Origin: Clarkia xantiana subsp. parviflora
Taxonomy: Eukaryota > Streptophyta > Magnoliopsida > Myrtales > Onagraceae
Assembly: GCA_036873135.1 (NCBI GenBank)
Contig: JAPTYO010000008.1
Span: 36,280,819 to 36,344,818 of the forward strand
DNA: 64,000 nt
Reading direction: 5' to 3'
Numbering within the stretch: the stretch's first letter is position 1; each line of letters begins with the position of its first letter. The notes beneath the pieces were generated by a model. That model was given only the letters and a program-made list of their open reading frames with translations. It was not told the DNA's origin and did no database searches. Positions 32,941-44,123 of this stretch are shown piece after piece. A program made the position numbers and the translations under genes.

Positions 32941-34040
32941 AGCCTTTCTTAAAATGCGTAGCAGAACCTGACACAAATCGGATCTTGAGGGAGTTACACG
33001 AGGGAGTCGCGGCCTGTCATGAAGGAGCCCGATCTCTAGTGAGGAAGGCATTGAACTTAGGCTACTATTGGCCCTCGATGAACAAAGAAGCGACCGCGAT
33101 GGTCCGATCCTGTGATGCATGCCAGAGGTACGCGCCAAATATCGTGGCTCCCGCCGCGGACTTAATGCCCATCAGGAGTGCATGGCCCTTTGCGCAATGG
33201 GGGATTGATTTGGTGGGACCTCTTCCCCAAGCGAAGGGTCAGTGCAAGTATTTGCTCGTGGCCATCGACTACTTCTCAAAGTGGATAGAGGCTAAAGCAT
33301 TGGCCAGGACGACGGGGCAGCAGATCCTCAAGTTCCTTCAAACTCAGATCATATCCCGGTATGGGGTTCCTCGAGTGTTGATCAGTGACAACGGCCCTCC
33401 GTTCAATGGGGCTCAGTTAAAGGAGTACCTGGAGGAGCTAAACATCGAACATCGGACCGCTTCAGTCCACCACGCTCAAACTAATGGCCAGGTGTAATCA
33501 GCCAACAAAATCGTGATGGATGGCTTGAAGAAGAGAGTCTACGCCTTGCAGGGCCATTGGCTGGATGAGCTCGAGAACGTGTTGTGGGCTGTGAGAACAA
33601 CACCCAAGCAATCGACAGGAGAAACTCCGTTTGGCCTGGTCTATGGCATAGAGGCAGTCGCTCCCGTGGAAATAGCGGTGGCGTCCCATCGCGCGAAATA
33701 TTACGAGCCTCTGACAAACGAGGAAATGAGGCGTCTAGACTTAGACTTACTCGAGGAGAAAAGATGGAAGGCTGATGAAGTTCAGGCCCGAATGCGTCTG
33801 GCAACAGCCCGATATTACAATCGGCGTGTCAGGTCCCGACAATTCTTCGTTGGAGAACTTGTCTGGCGGAGGAACGAGTTCGTTCACCAAGATTGGATCA
33901 ACAAGCTATCACCAAAATGGGAGGGACCTTACAAGATCGTAGGGATGCCAACACCCAATGCATATAAGCTGGAAGACCTTGATGGCAAGACGTTGAAACA
34001 TTCCTTCAGTGGCGAACACTTGAAGAAGTATCATGTTTGA
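32941..34040 (+). pseudogene. Integrase of copy D, stop at catalytic Glu
   Basis: HHCC region: LHEGVAACHEGAR and SCDACQRY. Core: GIDLVGPLP and ISDNGPPFNG. The codon 36 positions after that second Asp, expected Glu, is TAA (33495-33497; GAA in B and G). Sequence resumes after it with SANKIVMDGLKKRVYAL and runs to EHLKKYHV, stop at 34038-34040. Without the Glu and carboxy half the enzyme would be inactive. Confidence 0.88.
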
Positions 34041-34981
34041 TATTAAGCCGCCGTGAAGGGCGCAAACTGTCTATCAATAAGATCCGATGTAAGCCTATTT
34101 TGAGTTATTTATGAATAAAAGAAGTTGCTTCCGATCAAATTGCTTTTAGATTTATTCTAACTGTTAGTAAGACGTCCTGAAGGACGCGACAAAAGCCTTC
34201 CGAGGTACGATAAAAGCCTTCCGAGGTATGCGTAAGTCGTCTATATGATGCGGCCAAAAGCCTTAACGGGTATGGACAAAAGCCCTACGGAGTACACGTA
34301 AGTCGTCTATATGATGCAACCAAAAGCCTAGGTACGAAAAGGCCCTGATGGGTCCGCGTAAGTCGTCTATATGATGCGGCCAAAAGCCTTAACGGGTACG
34401 GAAAAGCCTTAACAGGTCCGCGTAAGTCGTCTGTATGATGCGGCAAAAAGCCTTAAAGGGTACGATTAAACCGTCCGGTAGAGACGCAGTAAAAGCCCTA
34501 AGGGGTGTAAAAATAGCCTTGAAAGGCAGGGATAAGAAACCTTAAGTGGTGAAGTCCCGATTTCGGACGAGAAACCTTAAAGTGGTGAAGTCCCGATTTT
34601 GGACGAGAAACCTTAATTGGTGAAGTCCTGATTTTGGACGAGAAACCTTAAGTGGTGAAGTCCCGATTTTGGACAAGAAACCTTAAGTGGTAAAGTCCCG
34701 ATTTTGGACGAGAAGCCTTAAGTGGTGAAGTCCCGATTTGGGACAAGAAACCTTAAACGGTAAAATCTCGAGTAAAACGTCGAAAGGACGTATGAAGTCA
34801 TTTTAATGGCGCATCGGAACGTTCTGAGTAACGAATTTAAAAGCCGCTTTAGATAAAGTGCAAACGAGTATCGGTGCCAAAACAGATGGAAAGAAACTAC
34901 TTATATAAAGGCCAGAAGGCCAAAGAGGTTCGATACAAGAGATAAAGGAGAAAGACAACAAAGGACTAAAAGATGTAAACA
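34041..34981. repeat. Tandem repeats between convergent genes of D
   Basis: Same blocks as in C: a bidirectional AATAAA segment near 34110-34165, ~58-bp units (34195-34495), ~35-bp units (34530-34770). No gene. Confidence 0.75.
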
Positions 34982-37707
34982 TTAAGCTTGGTCCTTGTTG
35001 GAAGATGGATCCTCAGCAGCATCGGAGGGAGCAAAGTTCGGAGGGGGCTGGGCGGAAGGCTCCGCAGCTGGCGGAGTCGGGTCCACAGCAGCGGCTTCTT
35101 CACTCTCCGCGGGGAGGTTGAAATACTTCTCCGCGACGGGGGCAAGAGTCTCGGACTTCGTGAAGTCAATGGAATCCGCGTAGGCTGTGTAGAGTTCCTC
35201 GACAGCATTGTATAGCACATCCTCCACCTCGGACTTGCAGAACTCTACAGCAGCCACCTTGAATTCTTCAGAGTTCCGATACTCCCCGTGGCCCTGTAGG
35301 CGGCCCTCCTCGCGGCCCTTAAGGCGGCCCTCCTCGAGGCCTTGAGCCTAGGCTTCAGCCAGCTTGGCAGAGAACTCAGCCCTTTCCGCCTCAAACTTTG
35401 TCTTGGCCTCCGCAAGGAGATCCGCGAAGACGTTTTTCTCATGAACGAGCTGCTTCTTCTCCTCCTCATTCCGCTGCTGCTCCACCTGGGCCATCTTCCG
35501 CTCCCGACGCATGACAGCCTCATGGTCGTGGACCTTCTTGAGCAGGTTTGAGGACATATCATCGAGGAGAGCCTTCTCCTTGGCCATCTTGTTCTTGGCC
35601 GCCACCGCCTCATCAAGTTCCACCTGAAGCTTGGCTAAGGCATCAGGGTTCGACTTGGCTTCAGCCTCCTCCAAGGCACTCTTCAGAGCTAAGGCGATGG
35701 CGAAACAACGCTGCTGGTCCGCAGTTTCCTAAGGCAAAGGGAAAAAAGATAAAGAATTCAGTGGTCGAAAGTAGGAATGAAGAAGAAAACGAGAAACAGT
35801 AGGGTATTACCTCCATCCGACGAACGGCCATGGCACGGAACTCCTCTTCGATGTCCTCCCGCGTCAGGCAAAGCGGCAGTCTCAAAGCAGGAGGAATTGA
35901 CCCTGACAGCAGATGCAAGGCCAAGTCAGGCTCAAGATTGTCCCGACGGATCGAAAACCCGTGGAGGGATTCGATCGGACGCCAAGGGATCGCCGCCTGG
36001 TCGGAGGTGTAAATCTTGTACACATCATCCATCGGAAGACGGGGGATAGGCTCGGCCCCGGTGGTGGGAGGAGCTATCTCTGTCAGAGGCTCGGGAGTTG
36101 GAGTGCGAAGAACAGGAGGAGGACTCCGGGACACGTCCCTCACAGCGGGCCTCATGCTCCTTGACCTCGACCTGCCGCGGGGAAGCAGGCCCCCCTCATC
36201 AGGCTCCTCGACAGAAGGAGAAGCCTCCAAATTGGTCACCTGGCGGAACTGAGCTTCCGCCGGGACGTCCTCCAGCATCAGTTCTTGCGGAGCTGCAGCC
36301 TCCGCTGGAATGATGGCCTCCGTCGGGGCAAGAGTCTCCAAGGGACCTGCGGTGGCAGGACGAACATGATCAGGAATAACTCCGCCAGGACACCAGAGAA
36401 TTTGACGTTCGACGTGTTGGTCTTTCCCATGGAAGTTGTAATATCCCGCCTTGAGAACGCGGGGGACTTCTCCTTGAAGAATATATTTAATTTCCCGAAC
36501 CCGCGACTCCCGATCAGCGGGGATAAACTCCCTGGGAACTAATTTTTTATATCGTTTAATTGCACGACGAACGTGCTTACCTTCCTCGACGGTGGTGGCC
36601 CCGAAGGTCCGATCTATCTCCTCCCGCCTGGCCTTCTTGGCCCCGACTTGCTCTTCGGTCGGAGGAGCAGCAGATAAAGGAGTGGAGGAGGAAACACCTT
36701 TCTTCACCAGCTTGCGCTTCCGCTTGGAGCCACTCTGGACGGCATCAGTCTCGCCCTGCTTCAGAATGAGATGAGTCAACAGAGAAGCCTTCTTGGCTGC
36801 AAAGGTAAAAATAAAATAGTTAGAAATATTACCCAGATGACCAAATCCTTGGAAACAGAGTCAAGGAGTCGGACTCCGATAGTAATCAGGTTCTTCTCCT
36901 GGAGCCTATTGGCGTCGAGGGGTATGAAGTTGTCTCCCCAGCGGTAGAGTTGAACCATCTGGAGGGTGTTGAGGTCATCCTCAGTGTAGTCTAAGAGCTT
37001 GGGGGCAGGGTCCGCCACGACCTCCCATCGAGGCCAGGGGACAGAGCTGTGCTGGACGAAGAAGTAGTACCTCTTCCATCCGCTGTTGTCGGACCCTGAG
37101 TCGCGGATCAGCACCCGATCTTTGTGGAACTTCCAAGTTTCGCTGTCCCAGCCGAAATGTGAAAGTTGCTCCTTTGTCCACTTGGGGAGCCGGGGGGAGA
37201 AGGAGCAGACACCAGCTTTGTTACACTTCATGCCATAGAAAGTGCGGAACAACAGAAGACTGTACGTCCACTGCTGACGGTGGCATAAGAGTTGGAAGGC
37301 ATTCCACACGCGGATGGCGTGTGGAGAGAAGGTACAAGGATGCGTTTTGTAGAAGTTGCACATCTCCACCATGTTTCCACAGAAGGGGAACCGAATCCCC
37401 GCGCTTATCTGTCCGGTGGAGACGAACACTTCCCCTGCCCGAGGAGGCGTAATGATGTGCTTCCTTCTGACAGCAGGTTGGGACTCATATGGGAAGCGAG
37501 GTTCCCAATCTGAGGTAATACACCCCTCTCTAAGGGCAGCTTCATACGAAGCCTCAGATATCTCATTGACAGCAAACTCGAAAGTGAAAGGAGCCCTAAC
37601 CTCAGAACTAGCTTCGTCTAAAACGATTGCAAACAAGAAGATTTGAGAAAAGAAGAACAGAGAGCAAATAAATCACGAAAACATAGAGGAAAGCCCTTAC
37701 CAGACAT
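34982..37707 (-). pseudogene. Antisense gene of copy D
   Basis: Same model as C shifted by 10,855 bp: exon 1 37701-37707, intron 37618-37700, exon 2 37617 to about 36833, exon 3 to 35811, intron 35729-35810, exon 4 35728-34982. A TAG at about 35347-35349 (CCTAGG, where C has CCTTGG on the + strand) interrupts the coiled coil. A few substitutions separate it from C. Confidence 0.72.
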
Positions 37708-38414
37708 GATCGGTGGTCGAAGAGGTGAAATGAAGGAAGATCGGAAGGGTTGAAGGCCTTGATCACTTGAACAGCATGAGGAGCTTGGAGAAGAAGCTTC
37801 GAACGCAAGAATGGCTGAAATCGAGAGAGTGCAGAAGAAGTGAATAATGCCAGGGTTTTGGCCTTTATAAGCAAAAGGACAACTGAGGGAACTTAATCTG
37901 CACCGTTGAAGACGAAACGACTTGATCTCGATCGTTGAAATTATGAAGACGGTACGGAAGAGACAGCTGGATGGGCACGATCTGCACCGTTGAAGAGGAA
38001 ACGACACGATCTTAATCGCCGAGATCATGGGTACGGAAGGGACGTGCGTGACGTCATGGCTGCTTTTCCAGAAAACAACAGTCACGCCGGTTTAAACGTC
38101 GTTTCCTTATCCCTAGGCATTTAATGCTGCAGTAACCGAGGAGTCTCCTCGGATTTGGCAACTGCCCATGGGGCCTGGTGGGCCCAAGGTAATCATGAGT
38201 AAGAGACTCTGTTATACAACAATCACACACAAGGCAAAAGCCTCCGACGGTGGTATCGGAAGGTATGAAGACAAAAGCCTCCGACGGTGGTATCGGAAGG
38301 TATGAAAACAAAGGCCTCCGACGGTGGTATTGGAAGGTATAAAAACAAAAACCTCCGACAACGAGGTCAGAAGAGCTGAATTAAAAGACATGACGAACTA
38401 AAAGTCCCCCATGT
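37708..38414 (-). promoter_or_regulatory. Promoter of the antisense gene of D, plus short repeats
   Basis: Same content as 26853-27558, including three and a half ~38-bp units near 38239-38365. The TATA box is retained (TATAAAGGCCAAAACC on the - strand near 37868-37853, one base changed from C). Confidence 0.5.
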
Positions 38415-38426
38415 CTTGGGGGCAAA
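38415..38426 (+). other. Polypurine tract of D
   Basis: CTTGGGGGCAAA abuts LTR 3. Confidence 0.8.
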
Positions 38427-39184
38427 TGATGGGTTCCGATGTAATCGTTAGCCCTGTTAACAGCCAATGGACGGCGAGTAGGTCCAGTGGGCCTCGTGAA
38501 AAGCCTAGAAGTCCCAGAGGCCCAGCACGAAGGGTCCCGACTTTATCGGTCCCGATGTATGAGCTGAATGCTCCCGATGAGAAGCCTCTGAGTAGGCCCC
38601 GATAAGCCTTAGTAAAGGCCCCGATAATAAAGCCCCGCAGAGGCTGGACCTGTCCCGTAGAGACTGAAGGTCCTGGGTGGTGATCTAGAATGAAACAACT
38701 CTGGGGTCTCCGACAGGAGTCGGGACTTGTGATCAGAGGATAAAGACCGAGAAACCTGCCTACTAGATAGAGTAGTGGGAGACGGTTAGAGATAGAGATA
38801 AATCCCCCGAGATACGCAGGGCGTGCCCGAGATACGCGGAGTACGGGTAAGATACGCGGAGCGTGGGGCGAGATATATGGAATCCCAACCGAGATATACG
38901 GAATCGTGGCGAGATACACGGAATCATGGGTAAAACTGCCAGGCGCAGTAACAGGTAACTGAGTAACTTCCCTCCTATATAAAGGAGGAAGTTACCTCAG
39001 AAAGCCATCATCTAATACGAACTTAGACTTTTCGCTTACCACCCATTGATCACATACTCATTTAAGCATCGGAGAGGGATTCTGGGTCACCACCCAGGTC
39101 ATCCCCTTTTGCAGGATTACGCGGAGCCCAGGAGTCCAAAGCTTTCCGTCAAGGACGTAACGGAGCTTCGCCCCTGATCCAACA
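38427..39184 (+). repeat. LTR 3 of the array
   Basis: 758 bp, closer to LTR 2 than to LTR 1 by eye. TATA box 38976-38983 with the same inverted repeat. It is followed by another primer site and gag, not by flanking DNA, showing a third unit. Confidence 0.92.
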
Positions 39185-39238
39185 TTGGCGCCGTCTGTGG
39201 GAAACTTACAAAAAGTCAAGATAGTTTCTACCAGATCA

Positions 39239-40531
39239 ATGGCCGGTGGTGGCAAGAAGAAGCAAGTTCAGGCTGGCAGTTCTCGTCCCGCAGGAACTGT
39301 GAATTCCCCGTTGCCGGAACGTGTTGCTGAACAAGGTGAGAACCCCGCTCTTTCCCAGACAGGGGGGCAGGGTGATGGCTACGAGGTCTCAGTCCGAGAC
39401 ACGGAGAGGAACATGCAGGATGTCCCGCGTAGGGAGGAAGATGAGGCTCCCCCGAACCCGGTGGGCCATGGAGGAGAAGGAGTCCCGCGAAGGGAGGAAA
39501 GGTCGTCTTCGAACTCGGAGTTGGCCAAGGCAGTAGCAGATGCTATGCCCATGTTCTTGGCTGCCATGGAGGCCTTGCTGGACAAGAGAGAGGCCGCCAG
39601 GAGGGCGGAGGAGTTGCCTCCGCGAGAAGAATTACCACCACCCCCGCCGAGGGTGGACCCAGAGGAACAGGAGGTTCCGCCCAGGAGCAAGGGTAAGGAA
39701 CCAGCACACATGAAGAAGTTCGTGGTTGACGGCCCGGGACCAGTGCAAAATAGGACCATTCCCCTGAATGGCCCCATCACCCCCGACCAGGTGGTGAAAA
39801 TTGTTAGCATCTGCATGGGTGATCAGAAGCAGATGACATCGGAGCTGAGGGATCGGTCTAGCCATCCTTTCGTGCCGCCGCTGATAGATACCGTCGCCCC
39901 GCCCGGGCTAGGTATTCCGACCATCAAGGAGTATGATGGTGAAGGGGACCCAGTTCGCCATGTGCAGAGGCATGTCCAGGCCTGTATGGGACGAACATCG
40001 AACGATGACCTCATATGCTCATTGTTCCCGATAACCCTGGGAGAGAGGGCCATGACTTGGTTCTTCAGCCTCCCGCCAGGATGCATCACGTGCTGGGCTG
40101 ATATGCACGATCGCTTCATCAAGCAGTACCAGGGTCGGAGGCGTCTTCTGAAGAGTGTGAGGTCCTTGACCCAGGTGGTGCAGAGACCCGATGAATCATT
40201 GGCATACTACTACCAACGATTCACTGCCAGTGCTGCGGAGATTGATGAAGAAATCTCGGAAGGAGAGACTATCCGTACTTTCCTGCGGAACCTGAGCGCT
40301 CCGTACGGTTCCGACCTGATGCACAGCGTAGCCGCGAAGGCTGTGTGGAGTATGGAGGCCCTGCAAGCGAGGGTGAAACAGCAAATCGACGTCCAGGAGT
40401 CGAAGATTGCTGCCGGAGAAGAAGAAGAAGAAGAAGACGTAATAATAGTAATAATAATAAATAAATATAATTATTATAATAATAAAACAAAACAAACTAA
40501 GAAGGACAACTGCAACTTTTCTACTGAATAG
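39239..40531 (+). pseudogene. gag: Truncated gag of the third unit fused to E LTR sequence
   Basis: ATG 39239; same as D gag with a few substitutions and no premature stop up to 40419. There it joins a (GAA) run and AT-rich LTR sequence of E, so the frame continues EEEEEEDVIIVIIINKYN and stops at 40529-40531. The fusion is a deletion product, not a designed protein. The TGA found in C and D lies beyond the truncation point. Confidence 0.8.
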
Positions 40532-40866
40532 GTGACTTTATTTCTTCTCCGAATATGGCTTTTTTATTCCCCCCATTACATATAAAGAGACTATCTATTT
40601 ATAACAATCTACACCTAAGCTAACTAAGAAATAAATATTGCAGATTTATTCTAATCATAAATGCTAAATATTCAGAAAATATACTCAAAATATTCAACAA
40701 ATATTATATGCAATAAATACAAATAATTATCCTAATTTAAGCCAGTCCTATCTTTAGAAACTTCGCGACCTTCCATATTTAAATACTTCCATTTTTAAAC
40801 GCGTTACACATAACATTTTTAATCGTGTTATTTATGTGTCGCGCGTACCAAAATTAGGTGTTTACA
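40420..40866 (-). repeat. Left LTR of element E, second fragment
   Basis: Matches 43540-43867, with an extra ~90 bp near 40500-40610. Starts with about six GAA triplets (three in the right LTR). On the - strand it begins TGTAAACACCTAATTTTGG, a common start of plant LTRs. About 475 bp between this and 18190, present in the right LTR (43066-43540), are missing. Confidence 0.75.
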
Positions 40867-42472
40867 AAGGGCCGTGCACGAGATGTATCTAGCGACTGGA
40901 CCTGCTGCATGTCCTGATTTTTCTGCTCCATCTAGAAAACACAACTTGTATATGAACACCTACCGGAAAGTAATACACATTGGAAAATAAATGACACTTT
41001 GATTTTTTTTTTTTTTTAAATGCTCATGCATGCTCGAATGTTAAAATTCTATCGTAAATTTTTTTTTTTTTTACAATTTACAACAGTTTACCTGAAGGGT
41101 ACATATTGAATGCATGTACGAGATGAAAAAGCCAGGTAAGTTTTTTATAAAAAGAAATGCAAATTCAATGCATGTTTGGAATTAAAAGCTCAACAACTAA
41201 GAGAAGATTTACAATCTATTAAAAAATCGTTTTTTCCTAAAACAATGCATATGAGATGAAAGTTGTACAGTTAAGAAACTTACAAGCTACCTAAATTTTT
41301 TTTTTTAAAGGGGGAAAAAAAATCAATGCATCCTAGTTGCTCAAAAATATAAATTCAAGTGAAAAGTTTTTTTTTTTGTTGTTGAAAAGAATGCATATGA
41401 GATGCATAAAAATAAATACAAGATGCAAACTTAAAAATAAAAGTTCTACAACTAAGAAAAACTACAATTTACCTGAGAGTTTTTTTTTTTAAATAATGCA
41501 TATGAGATGCACATCTATTGATTAAAAAAGACCAGGTAAAATGTTTTTTTTTTAAAAGAGCCCTAAAACTAAGGAAGCTTACGATTTATCTAAAAAGTTT
41601 TTTTTTTTTAAATTAATGCATATTGGATGCATTATTAAAAATAAAAAAATTTCAGGTAAAAGTTTTTTTGAAATGATGCATATGGAATGCACGTTTGAAA
41701 ATAGAAGCTCCAATAGCTAAAGAGGAATTACAATTTTCCTAAAATGCTTTTTTAAAGGCATACGCGATGCGCTAACCAAAATTACAACTCACCTAAAGAG
41801 TTTTTCAAAAACAATGCGTATGAAACGCATGTTTTAAAATGAAAAAATCCAGGTAAGAGGTTTTTTTTAAAAAAAACAATGCATACGAAATGCATGTTTG
41901 AAAAGAAAATTTCTACAACTAAATGACTAACTACTTAACTGGAAAAAAAAATTAGAATTTTTTTTTTTTTGTAATAAGATGAATGCATGAGAAATTAAGT
42001 TCTACAAACAATACTATTTACCTGATAACATTTACAACAAAAAAAAAAGGACAAAAACAACATGTTAGGGGTCTAAAAAAAAGGTGTCGCTTTGCTTTAC
42101 AAGGTAGGTTTCACTGATAGGCTCCCGACAAGGTGGTTTCCTCTCCCCAGCACAGGGATCACAGGACCTTCACAAGCGAGTGGAGTTGTTCTGAGTCGTT
42201 CCAGCGGCTCGGCCACGCGGTTGTACCCTTACTAACTCTCCGGGGTTCCTACTTGCCCTGGGTTTTAGGCATTTTGGATATTACACTAAAGTGGTGTGTG
42301 CGAATTCAAACAATGCCACAAAAAAAGAAAAAAAAATTAGTTTAAATACTATACTTTGTAACTGTAAAGGAAAAAAAACAAAGTTAGATTAATCAAGAGA
42401 AAAAGAATTAAATTAAATAAAATAAAAATATGGCAAATAAGCGAATATAATGAGACCGGACCCTCTAACTAA
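40867..42472 (-). repeat. Non-coding interior of element E
   Basis: No open frame of note. About ten or more degenerate units of 100-130 bp, each with a 9-15-base T run, the motif ATGCATATGAGATGCAT and text like CTACAACTAAGAAAACTTACA. This is a short, non-coding interior as in LARD-type non-autonomous LTR elements. Confidence 0.6.
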
Positions 42473-42488
42473 CCCAGCAGAGTCGCCA
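42473..42488 (-). other. Primer binding site of E
   Basis: TGGCGACTCTGCTGGG on the - strand, next to the LTR end GGTTCGACA. TGGCGACTC-type sites are seen in Ogre-like and related large plant elements; the tRNA is not settled here. It differs from the TGGCGCC sites of the other elements. Confidence 0.65.
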
Positions 42489-42491
42489 AAT

Positions 42492-43867
42492 TGTCGAACC
42501 TAAAATCTGACTTATGGCGATATGCGTTTTGAAAACGTGGAGTTTTGAAAGAGTCGCCAGTAGTTAATTAAAGGTTACTAGAAACCTAAATTACATAGGG
42601 AATAACGGAATTAACACATAGGTATCAAGTCGATCTACGATCAGAACTTCGAGTTCGGATGTTCTATTACGAATTAAAATACATAGAATTAATTTCGCCC
42701 TTTCGGTACTCTATTTATTCAGTTCACCATGTTTCTAATAATTATTTTTAAGAACAACTACGTTTTTATTCTAATAATGATAATAACACTACTCTAAGTC
42801 AACGAACACAAACAAGCTTATTCAATGATCAAATTTAATAATGAACCGTCTCTGCAAAGCAAACTTATCATGAATCTTATAGATTTTTACAAGTGATCAG
42901 GTTCCATATGAAAATAAAAATGACCCCCTATAGATGGAATGTTATATCACTCGGTTAGTTGAAATTAATAAAAAGAACAGAGCTGGGACAATTGATTCTC
43001 ATATGCGGGAAAATTTCTAATCAGGAACGAGTACCTTAAATACCTCAAGCGAATGACGAACTACCAAACCCAGATGGCTGGCTCGGGTAAATATTGATCG
43101 ACGGATGGGACTGGGCGATTCCTTCAGCTTCCGGTGATTGCAGCGGATCGAATCGAATAACACGGAGGAGCGAAGTCGTGGGTGCCGTGGATGACCGGAG
43201 GTGGAGCTTCTCGAGAGGAAGAGCAATCAGTGGATTCTGGTACGGTCATGGTTGCCGGCGAAGGAGATGGATGTCCAGTGAGCCGCGGTGATGCTCGGGA
43301 AGGCTTGGTCACCTGAAAACATGAGCACCGAGATAGAGTTCTAGTATGCTGCCGAAGGAGATGGAGGCCCGGTTTGCTGCAGTGGTGCTCGGAGACGATG
43401 ACGGTGGGATCGAGACTTGACGAAGGTCTGGCACAGGGGCGGCCGTCGGTGCCTGACGCGGTCGTCAGAATTGGTCGGCCTTTGTCGAGCACGGTGAGGT
43501 AGTTTAATCAATGGTGAATGGAGGATCTGTAGGCTAGGTGAAGAAGAAGACGTAATAATAGTAATAATAATAAATAAATATAATTATTATAATAATAAAA
43601 CAAAACAAACTAGACCTATGCTAACTAGGAAATAAATATTGCAGATTTATTCTAATCATAAATGTTAAATATTCAAAAAATATACTCTAAATATTCAACA
43701 AATATTATCTGCAATAAATACAAATAATTATCCTGATTTAAGTCATTCCTATCTTTAGAAACTTCGCGACCTTCCATATTTAAATACTTCCCCTTTTAAA
43801 CGCGTTACACAGAACATTTTTAATCGTTTTATATATGTGTCGCGCGTACCAAAATTAGGTGTTTATA
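42492..43867 (-). repeat. Right (5') LTR of element E
   Basis: About 1.38 kb. + strand edges TGTCGAACC and GTGTTTATA (GTGTTTACA in the left copy). The right LTR is complete and provides the reference for the broken left LTR. Its middle (43060-43540) is GC-richer with a loose duplication of GAAGGAGATGGA...GCGGTGATGCTCGG; open frames in it look fortuitous. Confidence 0.7.
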
Positions 43868-44119
43868 GAGGCACTGTAGGAGAATACAGCCTGGCCGTTG
43901 GAAGCACATCATAAGGATAGAAGGCCTATGTGAACGGAAAAAGTCCCGACACGTTTACATTGAGCTCATACAAACTCTGATCCAGCCGGTTAACCCGGAA
44001 ATATTGTGCCATCTCATTCCTCTCAGGACTGGTCTCAGGCTTAGAATAGTGGTCAAAGCAGTTCTCTGTCTCGTAGTCAGATACTGGAATATGGTCTTAC
44101 TCGGGCTCGGAACTAGTAT
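43868..44119 (-). pseudogene. 5' part of the antisense gene of element A
   Basis: On the - strand after a TATAG acceptor (44120-44123) the frame reads DTSSEPE, stop, DHIPVSDYETENCFDHY, then NEMAQYFRVNRLDQSLYELN and another stop. The start DTSSEPE matches the exon-2 start in C (DEASSEV). It runs into the E LTR at 43867; the remaining 3' part is at 17357-17905. Confidence 0.45.
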
Positions 44120-44123
44120 CTAT

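Larger units (their letters stand above)
18191..40419 (+). mobile_element. Tandem array C-D-(partial) of a Tat-lineage element
   Basis: Three LTRs (18191-18948, 27571-28329, 38427-39184) alternate with internal regions in the same orientation: C (18949-27570), D (28330-38426) and the start of a third (39185-40419). Units share single LTRs, the product expected of unequal or intra-element LTR recombination. C lacks 1,474 bp relative to D. C and D share several disabling mutations. The left target sequence is CTACC (18186-18190); the right end was lost in a deletion. Confidence 0.88.

Noticed and set aside
40196..40495. Tyr/Ile-rich - strand frames over the gag/E junction
   Set aside because: Translation of AT-rich LTR and GAA repeats.
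43017..43492. Open frames in the GC-richer middle of the E LTR
   Set aside because: Short, on both strands and no motif; the LTR position argues against coding.
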